64,000 bases of DNA from Thalassospira lucentensis (GTDB taxonomy: Bacteria; Pseudomonadota; Alphaproteobacteria; Rhodospirillales; Thalassospiraceae): contig NZ_LPVY01000021.1 of assembly GCF_001613805.1 (NCBI RefSeq), positions 434,001 through 498,000 of the forward strand, in the 5' to 3' direction. Numbering within the stretch: the first letter of the stretch is position 1; the number at the start of each line of letters is the position of its first letter. The translations under genes were made by a program, and so were the position numbers. The notes beneath the pieces were generated by a model. The model saw nothing but the letters and a program-made list of their open reading frames with translations, ran no database searches and was not told the DNA's origin. Of the stretch, positions 7,155 to 15,532 are shown in pieces.

Positions 7155-9566
7155 ATGTCACTGACCCAGGCACTTAACAGCGCAATTTCCGGCCTCAATA
7201 CCGCACAGGCCCGCATTTCCATCACCTCTTCGAATATCTCGAACGTGAATACCCCCGGCTATTCGAAGAAGATCGCTGGCCAGGAAACTCTGGTGCTCGA
7301 CGGGGTTGGTGCAGGTACGCAAATTGGCGATATTTATCGCAACGTCAATGATGGTCTCGTGCGTGAAATGCGCAATGAATTGGGTAAAGCTGGCCGCGAA
7401 GAAGTACGTTTCGAGTTTTTTCAACGCGTTCAGACTCTCTTTGGCACCCCCCAATCTGATGCTGCGATCAGTCAGCGCATAAGCGATCTCGCTGATGCCT
7501 TCGAACAAATGGGTAACAGCCCCGAGCAAAATTCTCCTAAAGTCGAAGTAATCGAGAGCGCACTGCAAGTAATGGATTCTTTCAAGAATCTATCACGCCA
7601 GGTTCAAGACATGCGCGATGACATCGACGATCAGATCACTGAGCAAGTAGCATCTGCAAACACTCTTCTCAGCGAGATCGCTGAACTCAATACGAATATT
7701 ATTCGACTGAAAAATCTTGATCAGCCAACGACAGAGTTGCTTGATCAACGTGATCAGCGTGTTAACGACCTGTCAAAAATCATGAATGTGACCACGTATA
7801 CCCGAAGCGATGGTGCGATGGTTCTTTTCACCGCAAATGGCAACCGCACTTTGCTAGACCGTTCCCCTGCCACACTTGCATTTAATCAGACTTCTGGTTT
7901 TGAACCGGGCACAGGTGGGTCGGGCGTTACTCTCGATGGAGAGGATATCACCGATATTCTCCAAACAGGGACTTTGAAAGGTCTTTTTGAGATGCGGGAC
8001 ACGGAGCTGCCACAACTCAACGATCAAATCGTCGAGCTTGCAGGAGAATTGCGCGATGCCATAAATGCAGAACACAACAAAGGGACGGCCTATCCGCCCC
8101 CTGCAAACTTATCTGGAAATCGCATAATCAACGGCTCTGATCCAATTACAGCTAACGGCACATTCCGTATCGCCGCCTTGAATGCTGCTGGCGAACTTGT
8201 AGCCACAGATAGCTGGTCTGATATTGCTTTACCAACAACCCCCGCTACAGTTCAGGGGATTGTAGATGCAATTAACGCTTCGGATGCAGGCTCGTATCTT
8301 TCTGCATCAATTATTGACGACAAACTTGTAATCGAAGGTACTGATGGCAATCGCGTTTCAATCAACGAAATGACAGGCTCTATCACCACCAGTGATGGGC
8401 GAAGTCAAGGCATGTCGCATTACTTTGGGTTAAACGATTTTATTGCTACAGTAAAACGCTCGGACACTTTGACATCTTCCGCCCAAAGTAGCGCTACGTC
8501 AGCACTCGGAGTCACAGCGAGTTCCATGGTGATTAGTGCTGGTAGCGGTGTATTGACGCCCCCCGGCATAACGGTCAATTATACAGCAACAGATAGCCTG
8601 ACTGATGTTCGTGATGCGATACGGACGGCTTTGCAAGGCGCAGGCATGACTGCCGCCGACGCCGCCGAAACAGCATATCTGGTTGAAGATGGCGACCGGT
8701 TTCGGCTTGTCATAAGCTACACCGCGAACATGAGCATTACCGACTCCGGCAGCATGGCCAGTACAATCGGCATGACCGAAGATATGCCAACACTTGCTGG
8801 AAACATGACAGTCGCTAATAATATTCAGAATGATCCTGCACGCATTGTTCGAGGACAGCTCAATGCTGATGTGTATGAATCATCTTCTGCGATTGGCGAT
8901 CCTGCTACCGATATTCCAAATCTCGGTCCACTTGTTCCGCCCCCACTGAATTACACCCTTACAATTTCAGGCGATTTTACAAGTGTGAATATCAATTATG
9001 ACAGTAACTCCTCGTTAGAGGACATCGTGAACGCGATCAACAATAGTGCAACTTTGACCGACAATAACATCACAGCCGAGGTTGTGTTTGATAGCAATTT
9101 TGGTGGCTATAAACTACGTGTAACAGACTCTGATGGCGACGCTTTCTTCTTCCAGGATAGCGGAGGCAATGCAGCAGATAGCTTAAGCACAGTTCTTGGG
9201 CTTGGCATCAATTATGGCGTTCACGAGGGTGATAATAGTGCAGCGTTGGCGCTTAGCAACACTTTCTCGCGAACCGACATTGGGTTCGAAGCTGCGGGAG
9301 GACTATCTCCCGAAAGAACATCGCTGATTGACTTTGCAGCGGGTATTGTTGCAACCGCAGCAACAAAAGCATCAGTCGCGGAGAACAACAGTTCTTTCCA
9401 AACAAACCTAGTTACAGATCTATCGACCAGGATTCAGAATGAGGCAGGAGTGAACCTTGATGAAGAAATGTCAGATCTTATAATTTTCCAACGTGCTTAC
9501 AGCGCGTCAGCACGTGTAATTTCGACCGTTGATGAACTGTTTGATGCTTTGCTGAATGCAGTTTAA
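7155..9566 (+). CDS. flgK: Flagellar hook-associated protein 1 FlgK
   Basis: FlgK is the first hook-filament junction protein. The N-terminus has the family signature (LNSAISGLNTAQARISITSS, then NISNVNTPGYSKK) and the C-terminus the matching helix (EMSDLIIFQRAYSASARVIS, ending DELFDALLNAV). At 803 residues it is much longer than the usual 450-650. The extra length is in the central, surface-exposed region (about residues 330-700), rich in Thr, Ser, Asp and Asn. Base composition changes inside the gene: the first 90 or so codons match the GC-rich upstream genes, the rest is AT-rich (see findings). Confidence 0.93.
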   Translation: MSLTQALNSAISGLNTAQARISITSSNISNVNTPGYSKKIAGQETLVLDGVGAGTQIGDIYRNVNDGLVREMRNELGKAGREEVRFEFFQRVQTLFGTPQSDAAISQRISDLADAFEQMGNSPEQNSPKVEVIESALQVMDSFKNLSRQVQDMRDDIDDQITEQVASANTLLSEIAELNTNIIRLKNLDQPTTELLDQRDQRVNDLSKIMNVTTYTRSDGAMVLFTANGNRTLLDRSPATLAFNQTSGFEPGTGGSGVTLDGEDITDILQTGTLKGLFEMRDTELPQLNDQIVELAGELRDAINAEHNKGTAYPPPANLSGNRIINGSDPITANGTFRIAALNAAGELVATDSWSDIALPTTPATVQGIVDAINASDAGSYLSASIIDDKLVIEGTDGNRVSINEMTGSITTSDGRSQGMSHYFGLNDFIATVKRSDTLTSSAQSSATSALGVTASSMVISAGSGVLTPPGITVNYTATDSLTDVRDAIRTALQGAGMTAADAAETAYLVEDGDRFRLVISYTANMSITDSGSMASTIGMTEDMPTLAGNMTVANNIQNDPARIVRGQLNADVYESSSAIGDPATDIPNLGPLVPPPLNYTLTISGDFTSVNINYDSNSSLEDIVNAINNSATLTDNNITAEVVFDSNFGGYKLRVTDSDGDAFFFQDSGGNAADSLSTVLGLGINYGVHEGDNSAALALSNTFSRTDIGFEAAGGLSPERTSLIDFAAGIVATAATKASVAENNSSFQTNLVTDLSTRIQNEAGVNLDEEMSDLIIFQRAYSASARVISTVDELFDALLNAV

Positions 9567-9593
9567 AGTGACGCAGAACACGGAGACGAAAAA

Positions 9594-10793
9594 ATGGTAA
9601 CCCGCGTTGCTACATATACCAGCCACTCGCTGCTCTCAAACCTAGCGTTGCAAAACGCAGCAAAGGTGACCGATTTGCAGACCCAAGCCTCAAGCGGTCA
9701 AAAGTCGCGTGAATATGCAGGTATATCCGATAGCACGCAACGACTTCTGAACCTTGAGTCCGAATACGGAAAAACGAGCCAATATCTTAGCAACGCAACA
9801 CAAGCAAAATTGCGCCTGGAAAACATGGAAGCTTCCGTCGACACCATGAGTGATCTGACAGTGAAGATGAGATCACTGTTGATTCAGGCACAAAACAACA
9901 ATCTTGCTGGTGACATCAATCTGGCAAACGAAGCCAATCAAGCTCTGGCTCAAGTTGAGTCACTTCTGAACACTCAACTTGACGGCAGATCGCTGTTTTC
10001 AGGTGGACGCACTAACCAAAATGCAGTTGATATTGCGTCCATGGAAATCCCAGACACTTATTATTCGACGAACAGTGCAATGACAGGTACGGCGACCCTA
10101 GCGTCATTGGGCGTCACTGCGAATGGTGATTTGAACGTAAACGGGAACACTGTCAACTACCAGACAACCGATACAGTTAATGATCTAATTGCCGCAATTA
10201 ACGGCTTCCCTCCCGCTAACGCGTCACTGCGTTCAGACCCAGGGACGGGCACAATCAGGCTCGTAGTTGAAGATCTTTCTGGCGGAACACTCGCGTTTGC
10301 TGAAGGAGGTCTATCTACAGGAAATCTTTTCAACGTCCTTGCTCCTCTCAATGCCCCAAATCCACGCGCAGACGTTTCGTATTACAAAGGCGACCAACAG
10401 CAGTTAACCGCTAGAATAGATGACGATTACTCTATTGAATATGGCGTAAGAGCTGATGCTCCTGCTTTTGAAAAACTGATCCGCAGCCTCAAAATTATGT
10501 CCACCACGCAGGACTCAACCTCTTTAAACATTGCTTTGGGCTTAATTAACGAAGCCACGGACGAGCTTCCAAACATTCAAGCAAAAATTGGCGTTGATAT
10601 TTCTACGATTGAACGCAAAGAGACCCAGCATAAGGATTTTGCCGTTTTTGCCGCCAATGCGATTTCGAACATTGAAACAGTTGACGTACCCCTGACATTG
10701 GCAGAACTTTCCCAGTATGAAACAGCACTTCAGGCGAGCTTTATGTCAATTTCACGCTCTTCAGAGTTGTCACTTGTCAACTTCCTGCGCTAA
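9594..10793 (+). CDS. flgL: Flagellar hook-associated protein 3 FlgL
   Basis: FlgL is the second junction protein between hook and filament. It is 399 residues and has flagellin-like ends: N-terminal SHSLLSNLALQNAAKVTDLQ and TQASSGQKSREYAGISDSTQ, C-terminal SQYETALQASFMSISRSSEL ending in VNFLR. The central part carries a flagellin hook-IN-like stretch (TVNYQTTDTVNDLIAAINGF). It follows flgK by 27 bases and shares its AT-rich composition. Confidence 0.92.
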   Translation: MVTRVATYTSHSLLSNLALQNAAKVTDLQTQASSGQKSREYAGISDSTQRLLNLESEYGKTSQYLSNATQAKLRLENMEASVDTMSDLTVKMRSLLIQAQNNNLAGDINLANEANQALAQVESLLNTQLDGRSLFSGGRTNQNAVDIASMEIPDTYYSTNSAMTGTATLASLGVTANGDLNVNGNTVNYQTTDTVNDLIAAINGFPPANASLRSDPGTGTIRLVVEDLSGGTLAFAEGGLSTGNLFNVLAPLNAPNPRADVSYYKGDQQQLTARIDDDYSIEYGVRADAPAFEKLIRSLKIMSTTQDSTSLNIALGLINEATDELPNIQAKIGVDISTIERKETQHKDFAVFAANAISNIETVDVPLTLAELSQYETALQASFMSISRSSELSLVNFLR

Positions 10794-10874
10794 CAGGCTC
10801 GTGAATTTAGAATATTTTTATCAAGACAACGTTACATCGGTTTAATTACTGATAGAGCCTTTCGGGGAAATAAT

Positions 10875-11342
10875 ATGACTGAGAGCGAAAACGCGCAAGA
10901 AAACCAACCGGAAAACGTAATAGTTGAAACGCGGTTTGGAGATATAGAGTTCGCTTGGGACAAGGCAATCTACATGCCCATCGGTCTGTTGGGTTTTGCA
11001 GAGCATCATGTATTTGGACTAGCCAATATACCCGGGCAAACCGACGTTCAGTTCAAACTTTACCAAAGTTTAACTGATGCACACATGTCCTTTATTATTT
11101 CACCTTACGACCTTAGAAGTGGGGTGTATTCTGACCACGACTTGGAAGTCGCCTCCAAAGGTGTGGCCGTCCCAATAGAGCATATGACAATTCTTTTGGT
11201 TGTAACCATTCGATCAAACGGGGAAGGTGGCGTCAAAATGTCCGTAAATCTACAAGCTCCAATAATTGTTGATACTGAGCGTCAAGTAGCGTGGCAATAC
11301 ATAATGAGAAATGATAAATATCCAGTACAACAAGATATTTAA
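10875..11342 (+). CDS. fliW: Flagellar assembly factor FliW
   Basis: FliW binds the translational repressor CsrA and is itself sequestered by flagellin, so that flagellin synthesis follows export. The 155-residue protein has the family features VETRFGDIEFAWDKAIYMPI, GLLGFAEHHVFGL, and a C-terminal VNLQAPIIVDTERQVAWQYI followed by NDKYPV. No csrA gene is visible beside it or elsewhere in the window. Both flagellin leaders downstream contain GGA-loop hairpins that could be CsrA targets. It stands 81 bases after flgL. Confidence 0.9.
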   Translation: MTESENAQENQPENVIVETRFGDIEFAWDKAIYMPIGLLGFAEHHVFGLANIPGQTDVQFKLYQSLTDAHMSFIISPYDLRSGVYSDHDLEVASKGVAVPIEHMTILLVVTIRSNGEGGVKMSVNLQAPIIVDTERQVAWQYIMRNDKYPVQQDI

Positions 11343-11512
11343 CGCGCCCCAGACATCAAAGAATTTGAATACACAAAGATATAAAACATCACATCCAGAA
11401 AAAACATTTGTCTGCAAAACTTAGTTGCTTGGCAAAACTGGATAAGCGTTAAACTTTGACGGGGAATGCTGGGGTGGCTAACAGGTCGGAACGCAGAAAA
11501 AATAACCGAATT

Positions 11513-13798
11513 ATGAAGAAAACCCCGCTTTCTGAGAAGCAGCATCTTCTTGACGGTAAAACTCCCGAATCACCACTCCCCCACGAATTGCAAAATGCAC
11601 TTAAACTAGCGACAACACATCACGGGGCAGGTCGTCTGCAAGATGCAGCAGCCATATACCACCAAATCCTGACCGAAGTACCAAATCAGCCCATCGCCCT
11701 ACACTTATTGGGAATGGTCTTCCACCAAACTGGCAACAACTCAAAAGCTATTGAACTTTTGGAAACAGCCGTCAATGTTGCTCCGCATTATGCGCAAGCA
11801 TACAACAACCTTGGTGTGGTATTTAATGCCGAGGGACGTACTGGAGACGCCATTTCCTGCTACCGCAAAGCGATTAAGAACAATCCCCAATATGCAGAAG
11901 CCCATAAAAACCTTGGCGCAATCCTTGCCACAATCGAAAATTTCAATGACGCACTGGACTGCTATCGCCAAGCAGTAATGCTCAACCCAAACAATGTTGA
12001 AGCTCATAAGGCAATTGGCGACATTCTGATCAATCAACAAAGACCAAACGTCGCAATTGAAAGCTATTTGAAAGCACTGGCTCTGAAACCATTTGATGCC
12101 GACCTTCAGACCGACACAGGAATCGCGCTGCAGTATCTATCTCGCTGGCATGAAGCGCTAACTTATCATAGCCGCGCCATTAGCATGGCTCCGGGAGCAA
12201 ACAGGCACTGGACTGCATTTGGCGACTGCGTAAAAAACATGTCATTCTCAGGCACGAATGAAAGCCTCGAAACCGCTCTGTTGGAATTAATGAATCGCCG
12301 CGACAATCGCCCGGCGTCAATTATGTTTCCAATAATTAGCGCGTTGCTTCATCGTAAAGATTTCTCTGAAATAATTAACAAGCTTGGCGGAGGAATCTCA
12401 GACGACACTAAAGCCTGTTTAGAAGCAGCTGAAATACTATCGAAATTGCCTCTATTTCTAAGCCTGCTCGAACTTGTACCTGTTGCTGACCTTCGCATTG
12501 AGCGCATGTTAACCAATATACGTAGCAACCTGTTGATCTACGCAGCAGCAGGAAATGAACTGTCAAAGTTGCAAGGCTTTCTAAATTCTCTAGCCCTTCA
12601 ATGCTACGCCAACGAATATGCCTACGCGGTGAGCCCGGAAGAGGAATATCTCCTCAGGCAAATGACCGACTTTTCTCAAAAGGCAACTCAGGCTGAAAAA
12701 ACAATACCTCCTTACTTGCTGAGCTTGATTGGTTGTTATCTGCCTCTCCACCAGTTTGACTGGGCAAAGCCTGCCATAGAAAAGATAGACCCGGAAGAAA
12801 TTGCCGATGTTATTAAACGCCAAATTACAGACCCAGAACAAGAATTTATCTTACGAAAGGCAATTCACGCCCTAACTGGCGTGCAAGATGCCACGTCCCG
12901 TGCTGTACAGGCACAATATGAGGAAAACCCTTACCCTCGCTGGATCAGAGCAGGGGTTTTCACTGACTCTCGAACGATCAAAGATGTACTAACTTCGGCA
13001 CCTTTGAACTTTAATTTGGGCAATTACTCGTCACCTGAAATTCCAGAAATCCTGATAGCAGGCTGTGGAACCGGTCAACACGCGTTACAAACCGCAACCA
13101 GATTCAAAAATGCAAAAGTAATCGCCGTTGATCTCAGCCGCAGCAGCCTTTCCTATGCCTGGCGTAAAACGCAAGAGATGGGAATTGAAAACATTCAGTA
13201 TCTGCAAGGGGATATTCTCAAACTGGATCTGCTTGATAGGCAGTTCGACATTATTGAGTGTGGCGGTGTACTTCATCATATGGCTGATCCCTTAGAAGGC
13301 TGGACCGTATTGAACAGACTGCTCAAACCAGGTGGACTGATGAAGATCGGACTTTACAGTGAAATTGGACGCCCTGATGTAATAGCTGCGAGAAGCTTTA
13401 TTCAAAAGCACGGTTACACAACTTCGGCCGATGACATGCGCAGATGCAGGCAAGAAATCATTTCAGCCGCAGAAACAGGAGATCAGGCACTGATTCAACT
13501 TTGCATGAGAGCCGACTTCTATAGTTTGAGCCCATGCAGAGATCTGATATTTCACATTCAAGAACATCGCTTCACCATCCCTCAGATTGAGGACGCTTTA
13601 AAGAAGTTGAATCTAAAATTCATCGATTTCGAAACTCAAAGCCCCCAAACACTCACACGTTTCCGGAATGAGAATGCAGGCTGCCCAGAGTCTCTGATAT
13701 TAAAGCGCTGGAACGACTACGAAGCGCGTTTTCCTGAAACATTTCGGGGCATGTACCAATTTTGGTGCCAAAAACCAGACAGCAACAACCAGAGATAA
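11513..13798 (+). CDS. TPR-repeat SAM-dependent methyltransferase, candidate flagellin-modifying enzyme
   Basis: The 761-residue product joins a tetratricopeptide-repeat N-terminal half (about residues 30-240; repeats such as AYNNLGVVFNAEGRTGDAIS and AHKNLGAILATIENFNDALD), a middle helical region without recognised motifs, and a class I methyltransferase (about residues 500-640). The latter has motif I ILIAGCGTGQHALQTA, an acidic motif II VIAVDLS, and FDIIECGGVLHHM followed by LNRLLKPGGLMKIGLYSE. I start it at ATG 11513; a TTG at 11456 is possible. It lies between fliW and the flagellins in the AT-rich module. A role in methylating flagellin or its glycan is inference; the substrate is not known from sequence. 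Confidence 0.85.
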   Translation: MKKTPLSEKQHLLDGKTPESPLPHELQNALKLATTHHGAGRLQDAAAIYHQILTEVPNQPIALHLLGMVFHQTGNNSKAIELLETAVNVAPHYAQAYNNLGVVFNAEGRTGDAISCYRKAIKNNPQYAEAHKNLGAILATIENFNDALDCYRQAVMLNPNNVEAHKAIGDILINQQRPNVAIESYLKALALKPFDADLQTDTGIALQYLSRWHEALTYHSRAISMAPGANRHWTAFGDCVKNMSFSGTNESLETALLELMNRRDNRPASIMFPIISALLHRKDFSEIINKLGGGISDDTKACLEAAEILSKLPLFLSLLELVPVADLRIERMLTNIRSNLLIYAAAGNELSKLQGFLNSLALQCYANEYAYAVSPEEEYLLRQMTDFSQKATQAEKTIPPYLLSLIGCYLPLHQFDWAKPAIEKIDPEEIADVIKRQITDPEQEFILRKAIHALTGVQDATSRAVQAQYEENPYPRWIRAGVFTDSRTIKDVLTSAPLNFNLGNYSSPEIPEILIAGCGTGQHALQTATRFKNAKVIAVDLSRSSLSYAWRKTQEMGIENIQYLQGDILKLDLLDRQFDIIECGGVLHHMADPLEGWTVLNRLLKPGGLMKIGLYSEIGRPDVIAARSFIQKHGYTTSADDMRRCRQEIISAAETGDQALIQLCMRADFYSLSPCRDLIFHIQEHRFTIPQIEDALKKLNLKFIDFETQSPQTLTRFRNENAGCPESLILKRWNDYEARFPETFRGMYQFWCQKPDSNNQR

Positions 13799-13829
13799 CG
13801 CACTATTTTTAATACTCAATCAGTCATAT

Positions 13830-13845
13830 TGGCATACCTTTTGCT
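13830..13845 (+). promoter_or_regulatory. Sigma-54 promoter of flagellin 1
   Basis: TGGCATACCTTTTGCT has GG (13831-13832) and GC (13843-13844) separated by ten bases, with good TGGCA and TTGC boxes. Transcription would begin near 13856, giving a leader of about 130 bases that contains the inverted repeats at 13869-13929. Confidence 0.78.
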
Positions 13846-13868
13846 CAAGAGTTTGGTAGTATTAGCCC

Positions 13869-13929
13869 GCCAGGGAACCACTTTTCTAATCTGGAAGACT
13901 CAAGTGGGATCTTGGAGAGGCTCCCTGGC
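13869..13929 (+). promoter_or_regulatory. Structured leader of flagellin 1 with nested stems
   Basis: GCCAGGGA (13869-13876) pairs with TCCCTGGC (13922-13929), and inside it CCACTT (13878-13883) pairs with AAGTGG (13902-13907). The inner loop contains CTGGAAG, and a second GGA lies in the ribosome-binding site (GCAGGAAG, 13971-13978). Such GGA-in-loop hairpins are the target architecture of CsrA. Regulation by CsrA/FliW is inference. Confidence 0.55.
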
Positions 13930-13984
13930 ATTTCCAGCACAGGCGCGGAATGCCGACACGAGCAACTGATGCAGGAAGTATGAC

Positions 13985-15157
13985 ATGGCTCTAAATATTA
14001 TCTCCAATTACGCGGCAAACGTTGCCCACCGTAACCTGGCCGTCTCAGATGAAATGGCCACCCGCTCTCTCTCAAAACTGTCTTCTGGTACACGCGTCGT
14101 CTCCGCGCGGGATGATGCCGCGTCAATGGCAATTGGCGCACGCTTGAATTCCCAAGTTCAGGCGCTGAAAACAGCCACAGTCAACGTTGGCCAAGCGAAC
14201 TCGATGCTCCAAATCGCCGACGGTGGCCTAGCCACAATAGATGATATTCTGACCCGTATGAAAACCTTGGCGGTTCAGGCAGCTTCCGACAACCTTTCCA
14301 CAACGGAACGCGGCTTTCTCAATGACGAGTTCCAGTCACTAGACGCCGAGATAAACCGAGTATCATCTTCAACAACCTTCAACGGTGTCGCACTGCTTGC
14401 TGGACAAACGAGTTTTGGCGTAGATCCGGCAGCGGTTGGCGCAAACATTGAGGCTGCAGATGGCTTTGCTGCAATTTCAATTGCGAACGATGCCAACTTC
14501 ACAGCCAACGACACCATCAGCATTACGTTCGATAACGCCACCAATATTATGACGTTAACGAATACCAATGCTGCAAACTTTGCCCAGTCAATAGACCTCG
14601 ACGATATAGGCGTCACCGCATTGACTGGCGCAGAAACAGCAAATGTTGAATTCGGCGCACTAGGGATTACGCTTACTCTAAACTCGGCGTTTGCATTTGG
14701 TACCGATATCACCGCCAACAACACCTTTGACGTACTAGCGGTAAACGGTCCAACCTCCCTTACCTTCCAAATCGGCGCAGGCAATCAGGCAGCGGTCGAC
14801 CGCCTGACCTTCAATCTTACATCTGTAAGTTCAGCCGCCCTCGGCGTTGCGGCGATCGATATTAGTACACTTGCGGGCGCACAAGCAGGTATTGACGCAG
14901 TTGACACTGCCATTGACAGCCTGCAGACAGCTCGCTCCAATGTTGGCGTTGGCCAAAACCGATTAGACTTTGCAGCTCAGAATTTGGCTTCATCCCAAGA
15001 AAACAACGAAGCTGCACGCTCGACACTTCTTGACCTTGACGTCGCATCCGAAATGACCAGCTTCACCTCCAAGCAGATCCTTGTTCAATCTGGCGTGGCA
15101 ATGCTGGCGCAAGCCAACCAGATGCCGCAGAACTTGCTAAGACTACTTCAAGGATAG
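13985..15157 (+). CDS. Flagellin (paralogue 1)
   Basis: Flagellin is the filament subunit, exported by the flagellar type III system. The 390-residue protein has conserved D0/D1 ends: N-terminal ISNYAANVAHRNLAVSDEMA and RSLSKLSSGTRVVSARDDAA, C-terminal SEMTSFTSKQILVQSGVAML and ANQMPQNLLRLLQG. The central domain (about residues 155-285) is rich in Thr, Asn and Ala with no Cys. It is collinear with the second flagellin and about nine residues in ten are the same by eye; it ends in one extra Gly. Its own sigma-54 promoter and structured leader precede it. Confidence 0.97.
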   Translation: MALNIISNYAANVAHRNLAVSDEMATRSLSKLSSGTRVVSARDDAASMAIGARLNSQVQALKTATVNVGQANSMLQIADGGLATIDDILTRMKTLAVQAASDNLSTTERGFLNDEFQSLDAEINRVSSSTTFNGVALLAGQTSFGVDPAAVGANIEAADGFAAISIANDANFTANDTISITFDNATNIMTLTNTNAANFAQSIDLDDIGVTALTGAETANVEFGALGITLTLNSAFAFGTDITANNTFDVLAVNGPTSLTFQIGAGNQAAVDRLTFNLTSVSSAALGVAAIDISTLAGAQAGIDAVDTAIDSLQTARSNVGVGQNRLDFAAQNLASSQENNEAARSTLLDLDVASEMTSFTSKQILVQSGVAMLAQANQMPQNLLRLLQG

Positions 15158-15182
15158 AATTCCAAGTACATCATGAAAGTTT

Positions 15183-15217
15183 GGGTAGCGAACACAATCA
15201 GTTCGCTACCCATTTTT
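15183..15217 (+). terminator. Rho-independent terminator after flagellin 1
   Basis: GGGTAGCGAAC (15183-15193) pairs with GTTCGCTACCC (15201-15211), an 11-bp stem with a seven-base loop, followed by ATTTTTAG. It separates the two flagellin transcripts. Confidence 0.85.
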
Positions 15218-15486
15218 AGTCTGGCCCTTAAATCCGCTCGCCGTTCCGATTCCAAAATGGAAGGTCCGAATCCTGCTATCGGAACCAATTAATCGCACAG
15301 AAGTTGAAAATATTCGCCTCAAAAAACTCCGCCTCATAAACTAAATGCATGTTTTTAAACAATTTAATTTTCTGCAAATTTCGCTAGACAGAAAAACCAT
15401 ACGTATGTATATTTTTACTTAGTGAAAACCGCCTTTCTAATTCAGGATGAATGCGAAAGGCAAAGCTGGCGATATTGCCAGATCGT
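15218..15486. other. Promoter region of flagellin 2
   Basis: About 270 AT-rich bases without a gene. I could not find a GG-N10-GC sigma-54 promoter, unlike flagellin 1, so this copy may use another sigma factor. A perfect 10-bp palindrome CATACGTATG (15398-15407) is a possible protein-binding site. Confidence 0.4.
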
Positions 15487-15505
15487 GAATGGCAGGATGC
15501 CATTC
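15487..15505 (+). promoter_or_regulatory. Perfect GGA-triloop hairpin in flagellin 2 leader
   Basis: GAATGGCA (15487-15494) and TGCCATTC (15498-15505) form a perfect 8-bp stem that displays GGA in the loop, within CAGGATG. A second GGA lies in the Shine-Dalgarno sequence (AGGAGA, 15520-15525), ten bases before the ATG. This two-site layout matches CsrA-binding leaders such as Bacillus hag. Binding by CsrA is inference. Confidence 0.6.
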
Positions 15506-15532
15506 TGAGCTATCCAAGTAGGAGATTACATC

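Noticed and set aside
10794..11512. csrA beside fliW
   Set aside because: I looked for the CsrA start pattern (MLVLTRK-like) around fliW and across the window and found none.
15218..15486. Sigma-54 or sigma-28 promoter for flagellin 2
   Set aside because: CTGGCCCTTAAATCCGCT has eleven bases between GG and GC, and no clear sigma-28 match was found.
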